Part shown: one piece after another, positions 34,151 to 45,069 of the stretch
Position numbering within the stretch: the first letter of the stretch is position 1
Layout of the letters: every line of letters begins with the position of its first letter
Assembly: GCF_900091445.1 (NCBI RefSeq)
Contig: NZ_LT607733.1
Location: 3,364,501 to 3,428,500 of the forward strand
Length of the DNA: 64,000 bases
DNA from: Micromonospora echinofusca
GTDB lineage: Bacteria > Actinomycetota > Actinomycetes > Mycobacteriales > Micromonosporaceae
Direction: 5' to 3'
Position numbers and translations under genes: made by a program
The notes under the pieces: model-generated
Databases searched by the model: none
What the model was told of the DNA's origin: nothing
What the model saw: only the letters and a program-made list of their open reading frames with translations

Positions 34151-35194
34151 GTGTCCACCAGACTCGCAGGAAGAGCGCGCCGCTCGACGCTCGCCCTGTT
34201 CACCGGCGCGGCGCTGGCGACGCTGCTGTCCGTCACCGCGGCCGGCGCCGCGCCACTGGCCGGCCCGACGGACAGCCGCGCCACCGCCGCCGCCGTCGAC
34301 GTGTACATGCAGGACACTTCCGCCGACGTGGGGATCGAGCCGCACGCGCTCAATCCCCTCTGGCAGAGCCCGGACATCAAGGTCTGCCACACCGCCGTCG
34401 AGTGCGCGACCAGCCAGAACCCGATCGTCGGCCAACGCAACTACATCTTCATCAAGCTGCGTAACCCCGGCCCGTACGGCGACAGCGTCATGGAGCAGGG
34501 CACGATCTTCGTCTACCGGACCACGCCCGGCGGCGGGGCGGCCTGGCCGGGCGCGTGGACGCAGATCGGGGCGATGGCGGTACCGGTCTACCCGGGGGTC
34601 ACCTCGGTGACCATCCCGTGGGACGACGTGCCCGGGCCCGGTCACTTCTGCCTGCTGGCCCGCTGGGTCTCCCCCAACGACCCGATGACCTTCGAGGGCC
34701 CGGACATCGGCGTCAACACCCGCCACAACAACAACATCGCCTGGCGCAACGTCGACTCGGTGGCGCTGACCGCCGGCGGTCAGGCGCAGAGCCGCCCGTT
34801 CGCCATCGGCAACACCCTGACCCGTCCGGCCCGCAGCAGCGTGGTCTTCAGCCAGAACGGGGCCCCGTTCCAGACCGCCGGTGGCCGGCTCGTCGCCGAC
34901 CTCGGCCCGACCCTGTTCGAGCGCTGGGTCAAGGGGGGCAAAGCTGGCAAGGGCGTGCGCGAGGTGGGCCGCAACCAGGTCGAGATCGTCGACATCGGCC
35001 AGGCCAGCCTGGACAACCTGGAGCTCAACCCCGGTGAGCGGCTCGCCTTCTCGCTGAGCTTCACGGCGACCGTGCCGACCCGGGAGAAGACCGCCGTCAA
35101 CGTGACCCAGATCGGCCCGGACACCACCGGCGCCGCCCGGGCCGACCTCGGCGGCGTCCGCTACGACGTCACCGTCGGCCAGCGGGCCGGGTAG
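34151..35194 (+). CDS. Secreted protein of unknown function
   Basis: 347 residues. GTG 34151 (VSTRLAGRARRSTLALFTGA) opens a Sec signal peptide ending near AGAAPLA. GGGAGGAA lies upstream. The mature chain is beta-rich with VDVYMQDTSADVGIEPHALNPLWQSPDI, an NYIFIKLRNPGP strand pair and a W-rich PGHFCLLARWVSPNDPM. The pattern resembles immunoglobulin-like domains of actinobacterial exported proteins. Two Cys pairs may be disulfides. No catalytic motif seen. Monocistronic, with a perfect terminator directly after the stop. Confidence 0.75.
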   Translation: MSTRLAGRARRSTLALFTGAALATLLSVTAAGAAPLAGPTDSRATAAAVDVYMQDTSADVGIEPHALNPLWQSPDIKVCHTAVECATSQNPIVGQRNYIFIKLRNPGPYGDSVMEQGTIFVYRTTPGGGAAWPGAWTQIGAMAVPVYPGVTSVTIPWDDVPGPGHFCLLARWVSPNDPMTFEGPDIGVNTRHNNNIAWRNVDSVALTAGGQAQSRPFAIGNTLTRPARSSVVFSQNGAPFQTAGGRLVADLGPTLFERWVKGGKAGKGVREVGRNQVEIVDIGQASLDNLELNPGERLAFSLSFTATVPTREKTAVNVTQIGPDTTGAARADLGGVRYDVTVGQRAG

Positions 35195-35207
35195 CCCTCC
35201 GAGAGCA

Positions 35208-35246
35208 GGAACGGAGGTCGCGGACGGGGCCCGCGACCTCCGTTCC
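35208..35246 (+). terminator. Terminator of the secreted protein gene
   Basis: Perfect 16-base stem (GGAACGGAGGTCGCGG pairing with its complement) around a 7-base loop, 13 bases past the stop. One of the clearest hairpins in the window. Confidence 0.85.
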
Positions 35247-35383
35247 ACCCGTCCGGCCGGCACACGGCCAGACCCGCGTCGCCCGGCGCCGGACCCGCAC
35301 GGCGAGGACGACCCGCGCGTACGCCGCCCGGCGCGGACGGGAACGCCGTTCGACGCGCGCGATGGCGGCGAAGTGGTGTCCGC

Positions 35384-35848
35384 TCAGCGCAGGCTGACCC
35401 AGGCGGTCGCCACCGCGTACCCGGCGGTGCGCGCACAGAGCTGGACCGGGCCGGCGGGCGGCACGCCCATCGAGAAGAAGCCCACCGCGTCCACCGGCAC
35501 CTCCTCGTACGCGCCGACCGACGTGTGCGCGGTGACCCGACCGCCCCGGGCCGGCGAGAGCTGCCCGACGATGCCGGCCCGGGTCACCTCGATCTCGACG
35601 ACGACCGCACCGGCCCGGAACGTCAGCGTGCGCGCCGATCCGGTGGACCGGGTGAGACCGGCCGGCTCCGGGTCGCAGGACGAGTCGAAGGTCAACTCGG
35701 CGAGCTCCAACTCGGCGTCGACGGTCCGCCACCCGTACGCGGCCAGCGCCCCGGCCACGAACTCCTCCGGCACCGGACCGGGCTCGCGCAGGGCGGCCCT
35801 CAACTCGGCCAGCAGGGCGTCGTCAGCGGCTGGCGGCCACGGCTCCAT
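35384..35848 (-). CDS. Conserved protein paired with a sigma factor
   Basis: 154 residues, MEPWPPAADDALLAELRAALRE. The N-terminal helix and the segment VPEEFVAGALAAYGWRTVDAELELAELTFDS recur in actinobacterial proteins beside sigma factors. The C-terminal part is beta-rich (TLTFRAGAVVVEIEVTRAG; VDAVGFFSMGVPP; VQLCARTAG). No transmembrane helix. ATG 35848 follows GGAGG by 8 bases and lies inside the sigma gene's 3' end (26-base overlap), so translation is coupled. Possibly a modulator of the sigma factor. This is inferred from the pairing. Confidence 0.75.
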   Translation of the reverse strand: MEPWPPAADDALLAELRAALREPGPVPEEFVAGALAAYGWRTVDAELELAELTFDSSCDPEPAGLTRSTGSARTLTFRAGAVVVEIEVTRAGIVGQLSPARGGRVTAHTSVGAYEEVPVDAVGFFSMGVPPAGPVQLCARTAGYAVATAWVSLR

Positions 35849-36461
35849 CCCGGTCACCTCCGCTCCCGTCGTTGCCCGGGTGCGCCCCGACGAACGGGGC
35901 GAGCGCCGGGCAGTTGCGCAGCTTGTGCAGGCACCGGGCCTGGGTGGGACCGACGCTGCCCACCGGCATGCCCAGCCGCGCCCCGATCTCGCGGTAGCTG
36001 ACCGGCGGCTCGGCCATCAGCAGGGTGAGCAGTTCGCGGCAGCGCGGCGGCAACTGTGCGAACGCCTCCCGCAGCGCCTGCCGCCGCTCGGCGCGCAGCA
36101 GGTCCTCGTCGGGGGTGACCGGGTCCACCAGCAGGGACGCGCCGACGTGCCCGCCGACCGAGTCGTCGTACGGGTCGAACGGCTGGGTCCGCCGGCCGAG
36201 GCGCAGCAGTCGGTAGCACTCGCGCCGGGTGGTGGTGATCAGCCAGGCGGGCAGCGCGTTGGACTCCCGTAGCCGGCCCAACTGCTCCACGGCGCGCAGC
36301 CAGACGGTCTGGTTCACGTCCGCCGCGTCGACGTGGTCGAGGCCGTGGGACCGGATCACCGACAGCACCAGTGGCGTGTAGCGACGGACCAGCTCGCCCC
36401 ACGCCCCCTCGTCGCCGCAGGAGGCGGCGGCGACCAGCCCGACCGTGCCGCGCTCGCTCAT
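35823..36461 (-). CDS. Sigma-70 family RNA polymerase sigma factor (ECF-like)
   Basis: 212 residues. Sigma region 2: WGELVRRYTPLVLSVIRSHGLDHVDAADVNQTVWLRAVEQLGRL, with the DAADVNQTVWLRA core-binding and -10-recognition helix. Region 4: LPPRCRELLTLLMAEPPVSYREIGARLGMPVGSVGPTQARCLHKLR, an HTH for the -35 element. Only regions 2 and 4 are seen, as in ECF factors. ATG 36461 is used. It lies 31 bases after the subtilase stop and overlaps the 154-residue partner gene, so the three form one leftward operon. Confidence 0.9.
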   Translation of the reverse strand: MSERGTVGLVAAASCGDEGAWGELVRRYTPLVLSVIRSHGLDHVDAADVNQTVWLRAVEQLGRLRESNALPAWLITTTRRECYRLLRLGRRTQPFDPYDDSVGGHVGASLLVDPVTPDEDLLRAERRQALREAFAQLPPRCRELLTLLMAEPPVSYREIGARLGMPVGSVGPTQARCLHKLRNCPALAPFVGAHPGNDGSGGDRDGAVAASR

Positions 36462-36492
36462 CCGGCCACCGCCCGGCACGCCGCTACCGGCC

Positions 36493-37803
36493 TCACGCGA
36501 CGAGTACGCCGTAGTCGGGATGCCAGCGGGGGCCGGCGACCAGCGCGGCGTGGGCCGCCTCCGCGCTGAGCCCGGCGCTGGTCATCAACGCGGCCAGCCG
36601 GCCGGCGACGTGGCCGGTGGCGAACGAGGTGCCGACCCAGGCGGCGAATCCGTCGAAGTAGCGGGTGGGATGGCCCGGCAACGGGAGCCGGCCCCGGACG
36701 TAGGTGCTGTGCCGGTCCCCCAGGGCGCAGGCGTCCACCCACGACCCGTGGCTGCTGTAGGGCGCCGGCACCGGGCCGGTGGACCCGGCACTCACCGCGC
36801 CGACCGCCAGCACCCGGTCGAGGGCGGCCGGCCACGTCCGCCGGCTGGTGCCGGCGTTGCCCGCCGAGGCCACCACGGCTCTGCCGGGCAGCCCGGCCAG
36901 CGCGTCGACCAGTGGCAGCGGAGGTTGGTCGTCCTGGGTGAAGTAGCCCAGCGAGAGGTTGACCACCGACACCTGCGGACCGAGCCGCCCGAGCGCGGCG
37001 ACCAGCATCTCCTCGTCGCCGACGCCGGTGGCGTCCAGCGCGGCCTCGGGATCGAGCCGTACGCCCGGCGCGGCCTGCCGGACCACTCCGGCGACGAACG
37101 TGCCGTGGCCGCCCTGAAGCGCCAGCACGTCCGCGCCGACGTAGACCGCGTCCTCGTCGTCGACCTCGGGCAGGTAACTGCCGCCCAGCCACTGCGGATG
37201 GCGGGAGCCGGCCTGCCGCCAGATGCCGGTGTCGCAGATTCCCACCGTCACTCCCGCGCCCTCACCGGCGCGCGCCGGATCCGGCGCCGGCAGGGCGGCG
37301 GCGACGCGCGGCGGGCCGCCCGGGTTGCCCATGATGTTGCCGAAGCCGACGAGCACGTGGTGCGGCTGGACCAGGGGAACCGGCTGCCCGGGCCACTGCT
37401 GCGGGTCGCGCAGCCTGGTCACCACCGACGGGATGTCGGTCTCGACGGCGAAGAGGAGCCGGGCGACCCCGCCGAAGCCGACGCCCTCGGTGACCGGATG
37501 GCCGTAGCCGCGCAGCCGAGCCACGACCCGCTGCACGTCGGGACCGGCCACCAGGAGCTGCCGTGGCCGGTGGAGGAACTCCCGGCCGGCGACGGCGTGC
37601 CGGCGCACGTCGGGGTCCGCGGCCAGGGCCTCCAGGAAGAGCCGCTGGTAGGTGGCGTCGGGTGACTCGCCGGCGGCGGCCGGCCCGCCCGCCCCGACGA
37701 GACCGAGCGGCGCCGCCGCAACGGCCAGGGTGGACCAGGCCACAAGCTGCCGGCGGGACAACCCGGCGGGCGGGCGCGGCACGAAGGAGTCGTCGGACGG
37801 CAC
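36493..37803 (-). CDS. Exported S8 (subtilisin-like) serine peptidase
   Basis: 436 residues. The catalytic triad is in order: Asp in VGICDTGIW, His in GGHGTFVAG and Ser in VGTSFATGHVAG, plus the oxyanion Asn in VVASAGNAGT. The N terminus has a Tat-like leader (LSRRQLVAWSTLAVAAAPLGL) and an N-terminal region of about 130 residues that could act as a prodomain. GTG 37803 has GGAGG 4 bases upstream. First gene of an operon with a sigma factor and divergent from a TPR-CHAT protein. Confidence 0.9.
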   Translation of the reverse strand: MPSDDSFVPRPPAGLSRRQLVAWSTLAVAAAPLGLVGAGGPAAAGESPDATYQRLFLEALAADPDVRRHAVAGREFLHRPRQLLVAGPDVQRVVARLRGYGHPVTEGVGFGGVARLLFAVETDIPSVVTRLRDPQQWPGQPVPLVQPHHVLVGFGNIMGNPGGPPRVAAALPAPDPARAGEGAGVTVGICDTGIWRQAGSRHPQWLGGSYLPEVDDEDAVYVGADVLALQGGHGTFVAGVVRQAAPGVRLDPEAALDATGVGDEEMLVAALGRLGPQVSVVNLSLGYFTQDDQPPLPLVDALAGLPGRAVVASAGNAGTSRRTWPAALDRVLAVGAVSAGSTGPVPAPYSSHGSWVDACALGDRHSTYVRGRLPLPGHPTRYFDGFAAWVGTSFATGHVAGRLAALMTSAGLSAEAAHAALVAGPRWHPDYGVLVA

Positions 37804-37988
37804 CGGTCCTCCAAGCGGTCGGAGATGCGTGGTCGGCGACGGGCCGGGCAGCCACGGAAGCGCGCTCCGAGGCACCGGACGATTATTTCAAAGGATAGTC
37901 GGGTGTCAATTGATTGTCGTTCCGGCGACGGATTTCCGATACCGCCCGCGCGATTGACCGAGGAGCGCGACTGCGGGATTCTTCTGGC

Positions 37989-40616
37989 ATGGCCGACAGC
38001 GCCGGTTCCGGTGCCGGCACGGCCCAGGCCGCGCTCGACGCCGTCCAGCGTTACCCCCGCGAGGCGATCGTCATCGGCCGGCGGGTCCTCGCCGCCGGGC
38101 ACCCCGACGCCGACGAGCGCTCCACCGCCGAACGCGCCATCGGGCTGGCCCTGCGGGAGATCAACGACCTGCCGGGCGCCCTGCGGCACCTGCGCCGGGC
38201 GGTCCGGGCCGCCGACTCACCCCGGGTACGGGCGCTGGCGCGGATGAGCCTCGGGTACGTCCTGGCCAACGCCGGACGCACCGGCGCGGCGCTGCGCGCG
38301 GTGACCCTGGCCCTGCCCCGGCTCACCGGCGCCGACGCCGGCCGGGCCCGGATGCAGCGGGGCGTCGTGCTGCACTACCGGGGGCGGTTCGACGAGGCGG
38401 TCCGCGACTACGGCATCGCGGTTGAGGTCGCCCGGCGCGAGGGCGACCTGCTGCTGGAGGCCCGCGCGCGCAACAACCGCGGGCTCCTCAACGCCCACCG
38501 GGGCACCGGCCGCGACGCCGACGACGACCTGGCCCGCTCCGCGGCCATCTTCAGCCAGCTCGGGCTCGACCTGGCCGCCGCCGACGCCCGCTGGAACATC
38601 GGCATCGCCGCCGGGCAGCGCGGCGACGTCGCGGGCGCGCTGCGCGGCTTCGCCACGGTCAACGAGGAGTACCGCCGGCTGTCGGTGCCCCGGCCGGCAC
38701 TGCTGCTGGACCGGTTCGAGCTGCTGTTGTCGGTGCCGCTGGTCGACGAGGCGGTCGAGGTCGCCACCACCGCCGTGTCGGAGCTGCGCCGGCGTGGCAT
38801 GGCCTCGGATCTCGCCGAGGCGCTGCTGGCCCGGGCCCGCGCGGCCCTGCTCGCCGGTGACCTGGACACCGCCGCGACCGCCGCCGCCTCGGCGCGGGCC
38901 CGCTTCCGCCGGCAGGGACGCCGCATCTGGGCCGCCTTCGCCCGGCACGTCGAGTTGCGCGCCGAGTTCGCCCGGGGCAACCGTTCGGCGGCCCTGCTCA
39001 CCGCCATGGTGCGCACCGCCGGGCAGCTCGACGCCACCGGCTGGCCCTCGCCGGCGCTGACCACCCGGATCGAGGCCGCCCGCCTGGCCGAGGCGTTGGG
39101 CCGGCCCGCCCGGGCCGCCGGGCTGCTGGCGGTGGCGGCCCGGGCGCACCGCCGGGGCACCGCGCCCCACCGCGCCCAAGGCTGGTACGCGCTCGCCCTG
39201 CGCCGCCGACTCGACGGTGACCTGCGGGGAGCGGCCCGGGCCCTGCGCCGGGGCCTGGCGGTGCTCGACGGTCACCGGGCCTCCCTGGGCGCCACCGAGC
39301 TACGCGCACACAGCGGGACGTACGGGCACGAACTGGCCGCCGAGGGCCTGGACATCGCCGTATGCGCGGGCACGCCCGCGCAGGTGCTGGCCTGGGCGGA
39401 GCGCTGGCGGGCCAACGCCCTGCGGATGCGCGCGGTACAGCCGCCACAGGATCCCGAACTGGCCGCCGCCCTGGCCGAGCTGCGGATGGTCAGCGCCGCC
39501 CTGGAGGACGCGCTGCTCGTCGGTCACCCGGTGCACACGCTGCGCCGCAGCCAGGGCCGGCTCGAACAGCGCATCCGGGAACTGGCGCGCGGAGTGGACG
39601 GCGCCGCGCGGGGCGCCGCCGGTGACGGCCTGGTGGCACCGCCCTCGGTGCGGGCCCTCGCCGCCGCGCTGGGCGACGCCGTGCTGCTGGAACTGGTGAC
39701 GCACGGGCGCCGGCTGCGGGCGGTGCTCGTCCGCGACGGGCGGACCAGCCTGCACGACCTCGGTCCGCTCGACGAGGCGCTGGGTCGGGCCCGACGGCAC
39801 CGCTTCGGCCTGCGCCGGCTGGTCACCACCGGCGACTCGGCCAGCGCCCGGGCCGGCGTCGAGTTCGCCGCCACCGCGCTCGACCGGCAGCTCTTCGACC
39901 CCGTACGCCGGCTCCTGGGCGACCGGCCACTGGTGATCGTCCCGATCGGCGCGCTGCACGCCGTGGCCTGGTCCGGCCTGCCGACCTGCGTCGGCCGCCC
40001 GGTGACGGTGGCGCCCTCGGCGACGGTCTGGTTGCGCGCCGCCGGTCGGATCGTCCCGACCGGCCCGCCGGTGCTGGTGGCCGGGCCCCGGCTGCCCGCC
40101 GCCGAGACCGAGGTACGCCAGCTCGGCGCCGCCCTACCCGGCGCCCGCCACCTCACCGGTTGCCACGCCACGGCCGACGCCGTCACCGACGCGCTGAACG
40201 CCACCGCGCTGGCGCACGTCGCCGCACACGGCACCTTCCGCGCCGACAACCCGCTCTTCTCCACCCTTGAGCTGGCCGACGGGCCGTTGACCGCGTACGA
40301 GTTGGAGCGGCTGACCCACCCACCTGGCTGTGTGGTGCTCTCCGCCTGCGACTCGGGCCTCTCCGGCGTCCGGCCCGGCGACGAGGTCATGGGTTTCACC
40401 GCCGTGCTGCTTGCCCTGGGTGCGCGCACCCTGATCGCGGCCGTGCTGCCGGTCCCGGCCGACCTGACCACCGCGCTGATGCTGGACCTGCACCGGCGGA
40501 TGCGCGCTGGCGCCGCCCCGGCGGTGGCGCTCGCCGATGCCCAGCGCGCATTCGCCGCGGGGGGCGCAGCCGCGCACGCCACCGCCGCCGCCTTCGTCTG
40601 CTTCGGCGCCGGCTGA
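37989..40616 (+). CDS. TPR-CHAT (caspase-like) protein
   Basis: 875 residues. About 60-480 is an alpha-helical repeat array (for example RMSLGYVLANAGRTGAALRAV, RMQRGVVLHYRGRFDEAVRDYG, NRGLLNAHRGTG), i.e. TPRs. The C-terminal ~330 residues form a CHAT protease domain with the catalytic His747 in HVAAHGTFRADNPLFS and Cys787 in CVVLSACDSGLSG. CHAT is a caspase/separase-clan cysteine peptidase. Related TPR-CHAT proteins act in type III-E CRISPR (Craspase) and in conflict systems. Start ATG 37989 lacks a good ribosome site, so leaderless translation is possible. A perfect hairpin follows the stop. Confidence 0.9.
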   Translation: MADSAGSGAGTAQAALDAVQRYPREAIVIGRRVLAAGHPDADERSTAERAIGLALREINDLPGALRHLRRAVRAADSPRVRALARMSLGYVLANAGRTGAALRAVTLALPRLTGADAGRARMQRGVVLHYRGRFDEAVRDYGIAVEVARREGDLLLEARARNNRGLLNAHRGTGRDADDDLARSAAIFSQLGLDLAAADARWNIGIAAGQRGDVAGALRGFATVNEEYRRLSVPRPALLLDRFELLLSVPLVDEAVEVATTAVSELRRRGMASDLAEALLARARAALLAGDLDTAATAAASARARFRRQGRRIWAAFARHVELRAEFARGNRSAALLTAMVRTAGQLDATGWPSPALTTRIEAARLAEALGRPARAAGLLAVAARAHRRGTAPHRAQGWYALALRRRLDGDLRGAARALRRGLAVLDGHRASLGATELRAHSGTYGHELAAEGLDIAVCAGTPAQVLAWAERWRANALRMRAVQPPQDPELAAALAELRMVSAALEDALLVGHPVHTLRRSQGRLEQRIRELARGVDGAARGAAGDGLVAPPSVRALAAALGDAVLLELVTHGRRLRAVLVRDGRTSLHDLGPLDEALGRARRHRFGLRRLVTTGDSASARAGVEFAATALDRQLFDPVRRLLGDRPLVIVPIGALHAVAWSGLPTCVGRPVTVAPSATVWLRAAGRIVPTGPPVLVAGPRLPAAETEVRQLGAALPGARHLTGCHATADAVTDALNATALAHVAAHGTFRADNPLFSTLELADGPLTAYELERLTHPPGCVVLSACDSGLSGVRPGDEVMGFTAVLLALGARTLIAAVLPVPADLTTALMLDLHRRMRAGAAPAVALADAQRAFAAGGAAAHATAAAFVCFGAG

Positions 40617-40688
40617 GCGGCGCGGCCGGAAGGGCGGTGTTTCGGCCCGCACGAGGCGGGGCACAGACCGCAGCCGACGACAGATTCC

Positions 40689-40714
40689 TCGGCCCGTCCC
40701 GCGGGACGGGCCGA
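40689..40714 (+). terminator. Terminator after the CHAT gene
   Basis: A 26-base perfect palindrome (half site TCGGCCCGTCCCG) about 70 bases past the stop. It could form a strong stem and would separate the CHAT gene from the CDF gene. Confidence 0.6.
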
Positions 40715-40813
40715 CGCATACCCGGGGCGCGATGCCGGTAGAAGACCCTGACGGACGGGTGTCGTGTCGTAGGACGCCCCGATCGACGACATGTGACGAG
40801 GGAGAACCAACCG

Positions 40814-41761
40814 ATGGCGGCTGAAGGCAGCACCAAAGCCGTGGTGACGGCCCTGATCGCGAACCTGGGCATCGCGGTGAGCAAGTTCGTCGCGGCCGCG
40901 ATGACCGGCTCGGCGTCGATGCTCGCCGAGGGCGTGCACTCGGTCGCGGACTCGACCAACCAGGCGCTGCTGCTGATCGGCGGCAAACGCGCCCGCCGCG
41001 CCCCCTCGGCGCTGCACCCGTTCGGGTACGCCCGGGAACGCTACATCTACGCCTTCATCGTCGCGATCGTGCTCTTCAGCATCGGAGGCCTGTACGCCCT
41101 CTACGAGGGCTATCACAAGATCAGCGACCCGCACGAGCTCACCTCGCCCCTGATCGCCGTCGCCGTCCTGGTCATCGCGATCGCGTTGGAGAGCTACGCC
41201 CTGTACACCGCCGTGAAGGAGGCCAACAAGGTTCGCGGCAACCGGGGCTGGGTCTCCTTCGTTCGCCACGCCCGCGCTCCCGAACTGCCGGTGATCCTGC
41301 TCGAGGACGCGGGCGCCCTGCTCGGCCTGGTCTTCGCGCTGGGCGGCGTGGGGCTCAGCGTGCTCACCGGCAACGCCATCTTCGACGGCATCGCCACCCT
41401 GTGCATCGGTGCCCTCCTGGTCGTCATCGCGGTCGTCCTCGCCGCCGAGACCAAGAGCCTGCTCATCGGCGAGGCCGCCCTGCCCGAAGAGATCACCGCA
41501 ATCCACACCGAACTGGTGTCCACCCCGGGCGTGGACGGCGTCATCCACCTGCGCACCCTGCACCTCGGACCGGAAGACCTCCTGGTCGCGGCGAAGATCG
41601 CCATCGGAACCGTCGACCGGGGAGCCGACGTCGCCGCCACGATCGACGACGCCGAGGCGAGAATCCGCAGGGTGCTGCCCACCGCTACGGCGATCTACCT
41701 CGAGCCCGACATCGACCGTCGGTCCGTCCCGGCAGTCGAGCCGGCCGGTCACAGCGGCTGA
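40814..41761 (+). CDS. Cation diffusion facilitator (CDF) transporter
   Basis: 315 residues with 5-6 transmembrane helices. HSVADSTNQALLL at about 39-51 holds the His/Asp metal pair and LEDAGALLGLV the second pair. The C-terminal ~85 residues (VDGVIHLRTLHLGPEDLLVAAKIAIG) are the metal-sensing ferredoxin-like domain of CDF proteins. Exports divalent metals (Zn, Fe, Co or Mn) from the cytoplasm in exchange for protons. The metal is unclear. ATG 40814 with GAGGGAGAA upstream. Probably its own transcript. Confidence 0.9.
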   Translation: MAAEGSTKAVVTALIANLGIAVSKFVAAAMTGSASMLAEGVHSVADSTNQALLLIGGKRARRAPSALHPFGYARERYIYAFIVAIVLFSIGGLYALYEGYHKISDPHELTSPLIAVAVLVIAIALESYALYTAVKEANKVRGNRGWVSFVRHARAPELPVILLEDAGALLGLVFALGGVGLSVLTGNAIFDGIATLCIGALLVVIAVVLAAETKSLLIGEAALPEEITAIHTELVSTPGVDGVIHLRTLHLGPEDLLVAAKIAIGTVDRGADVAATIDDAEARIRRVLPTATAIYLEPDIDRRSVPAVEPAGHSG

Positions 41762-41840
41762 GCCCTCCGAGTCGAACGAGAGGTGCCTGCGACGTCGGCG
41801 GCCCGGTGCGGGAAGGCGTCCCACACCGGGCCGTACGCGG

Positions 41841-43532
<1,692 letters not shown>

Positions 43533-44402
43533 TCAACCCACACCGTGGCGGAGGACATCGACCATGACGGCCGGTTCGATGGTGGACGGTCGATCGCTGA
43601 CCTGCCCGTCGCCGAGCTCGACGATCCGCCATCCGCCGTCGGCGCGCAGGGCCAGGTCCACGGTCACGAACGGCAGTCCCAGCGCCGCCACCGACCCGCT
43701 GACCAACCCCGCATCGAACGCCTCCGGCGGGGTGTCGTGCGGGCTGTCGGGGTGGGCGCCGACCAGGACGCAGACGCCGTCCACCCACCACGAACGGACC
43801 TCGGCGCCGGTGAACCGCTCGAACCGGCGCAGCACCAGGCCGCCCACGAGATCGTCCCCGCGCAGCTCGACGAAGCGGCTCGCGACCCGCCAGGCGGCCT
43901 CGCCGTCGTCGAGATCCGGGATGAACGCCGCCTCGTGCCAGTGGTGCTTCATCGACTTGGTGAAGTCGCGCAGCACCGCCGCCCCGCCGCCGAGCGCGTG
44001 CCGCGCCCGGTCGAAGTCGGCGCGCCGCGTCCCGACCGTCCACGCCGAGCGCGGCGTCAGCTCGGCCAGGCCCGGATACCAGCCGGGCAGCTCGTGGGCG
44101 CGCCGGTACTGCTCCCCGGTCGTCCGCAGGGCGACACCCCGACGGGCCAGCGCGTCGGCGAAGGCGGCGTACCGCTCGCTGCGCAGCATCCAGCCCCGGT
44201 AGACCGCGACGCCCTCCCCGGTCACCCGCGACACCGCTCGCGGCACGTCGTCGCCACGGGCCAACGCGTCGTGGTCGACGACGGCGACCTCGACGCCGGC
44301 GTCCCGGGCGGCGTGCGCCTCCGGGGCGAAGTGGGCATCCGGGTGCCGCGGACGCAGGGGGTCCACCGGAACGAGCAACAGCACGGGTGCATGCTCCCCC
44401 AT
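43533..44402 (-). CDS. ATP-grasp domain protein
   Basis: 289 residues. The middle and C-terminal parts carry an ATP-grasp-like core: AVLRDFTKSMKHHWHEAAFI, RRFERFTGAEVRSWWVDGV and FVTVDLALRADGGWRIVELGDGQVS, the last with the metal-binding E near the end. The family couples ATP cleavage to ligation. The substrate is unknown, and similar genes are annotated only by domain. ATG 44402. Divergent from the DUF1905 gene. Confidence 0.75.
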   Translation of the reverse strand: MGEHAPVLLLVPVDPLRPRHPDAHFAPEAHAARDAGVEVAVVDHDALARGDDVPRAVSRVTGEGVAVYRGWMLRSERYAAFADALARRGVALRTTGEQYRRAHELPGWYPGLAELTPRSAWTVGTRRADFDRARHALGGGAAVLRDFTKSMKHHWHEAAFIPDLDDGEAAWRVASRFVELRGDDLVGGLVLRRFERFTGAEVRSWWVDGVCVLVGAHPDSPHDTPPEAFDAGLVSGSVAALGLPFVTVDLALRADGGWRIVELGDGQVSDRPSTIEPAVMVDVLRHGVG

Positions 44403-44494
44403 CGACGCCGACGACGCGAGTGCCGCCGCACGGCGTGGATCTGTCCGTCGCCCACCCGGACCGAAGCGTCGGCCCCCGTCCCTATGCTGAGCCG

Positions 44495-44782
44495 ATGGAG
44501 CTGGAGTTCAGCGGCGAGCTGTGGTTCTGGCGGGGGCCGGCGCCGTGGCACTTCGTCACCGTCACCGAGGACGGCGGTCAGGAGCTGGCCGTGCGCGCCG
44601 CGGGGGTCAGCTACGGCTGGGGCATGATCCCGGTCGCGGCGCGGATCGGGCAGACCGGCTGGCGCACCTCGCTGTTCCCGAAGGACGGGCGCTACCTCGT
44701 GCCGGTGAAGGCGGCCGTACGACGGGCCGAGGGGCTGGCGGTGGGCGACGAAGTGACCGTCCGCCTGGTCGTCGACGGCTGA
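44495..44782 (+). CDS. DUF1905 domain protein
   Basis: 95 residues: MELEFSGELWFWRGPAPWHFVTV, GWGMIPVAARIGQTGWRTSLFP and KDGRYLVPVKAAVRRAEGLAVGDEVTVRLVV. This is the complete short beta-barrel DUF1905 unit, often fused to or near YdeI-like proteins. Function unknown. ATG 44495. Single gene between divergent and tandem neighbours. Confidence 0.85.
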   Translation: MELEFSGELWFWRGPAPWHFVTVTEDGGQELAVRAAGVSYGWGMIPVAARIGQTGWRTSLFPKDGRYLVPVKAAVRRAEGLAVGDEVTVRLVVDG

Positions 44783-44906
44783 ACGGCCGGCTCCACCCCA
44801 CGGCGTACGCACATCTTTCCTGATCGCAGGAGTAGCGCCGGCGGGGTCCAGGGGGTAGAAACATGCCATCCCTTCCATCTCGACGTGAAGCAAGCACGCG
44901 GCGGCG

Positions 44907-44920
44907 AGAGAGCGCTCTCA
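44907..44920. promoter_or_regulatory. Glucanase-regulon operator, copy 1 (LacI type)
   Basis: AGAGAGCGCTCTCA includes the perfect 12-base palindrome GAGAGCGCTCTC centred on CG. It lies 150 bases before the GH55-like gene. The same core occurs before the GH64 gene at 51292-51311. Confidence 0.75.
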
Positions 44921-45069
44921 CAGATGCGCTTTCCCCACTGTCGTCCCCGGCGGCAGGTCGACGACGACCGGCCGACACCGGCGCACCCACCCTCGCACCG
45001 CGCCGGAGCACCTACCCCCACCGCGTCGCCGCGCCCGGCACCCGCCCCGGCCGGCGGAGAGGAACTCCG

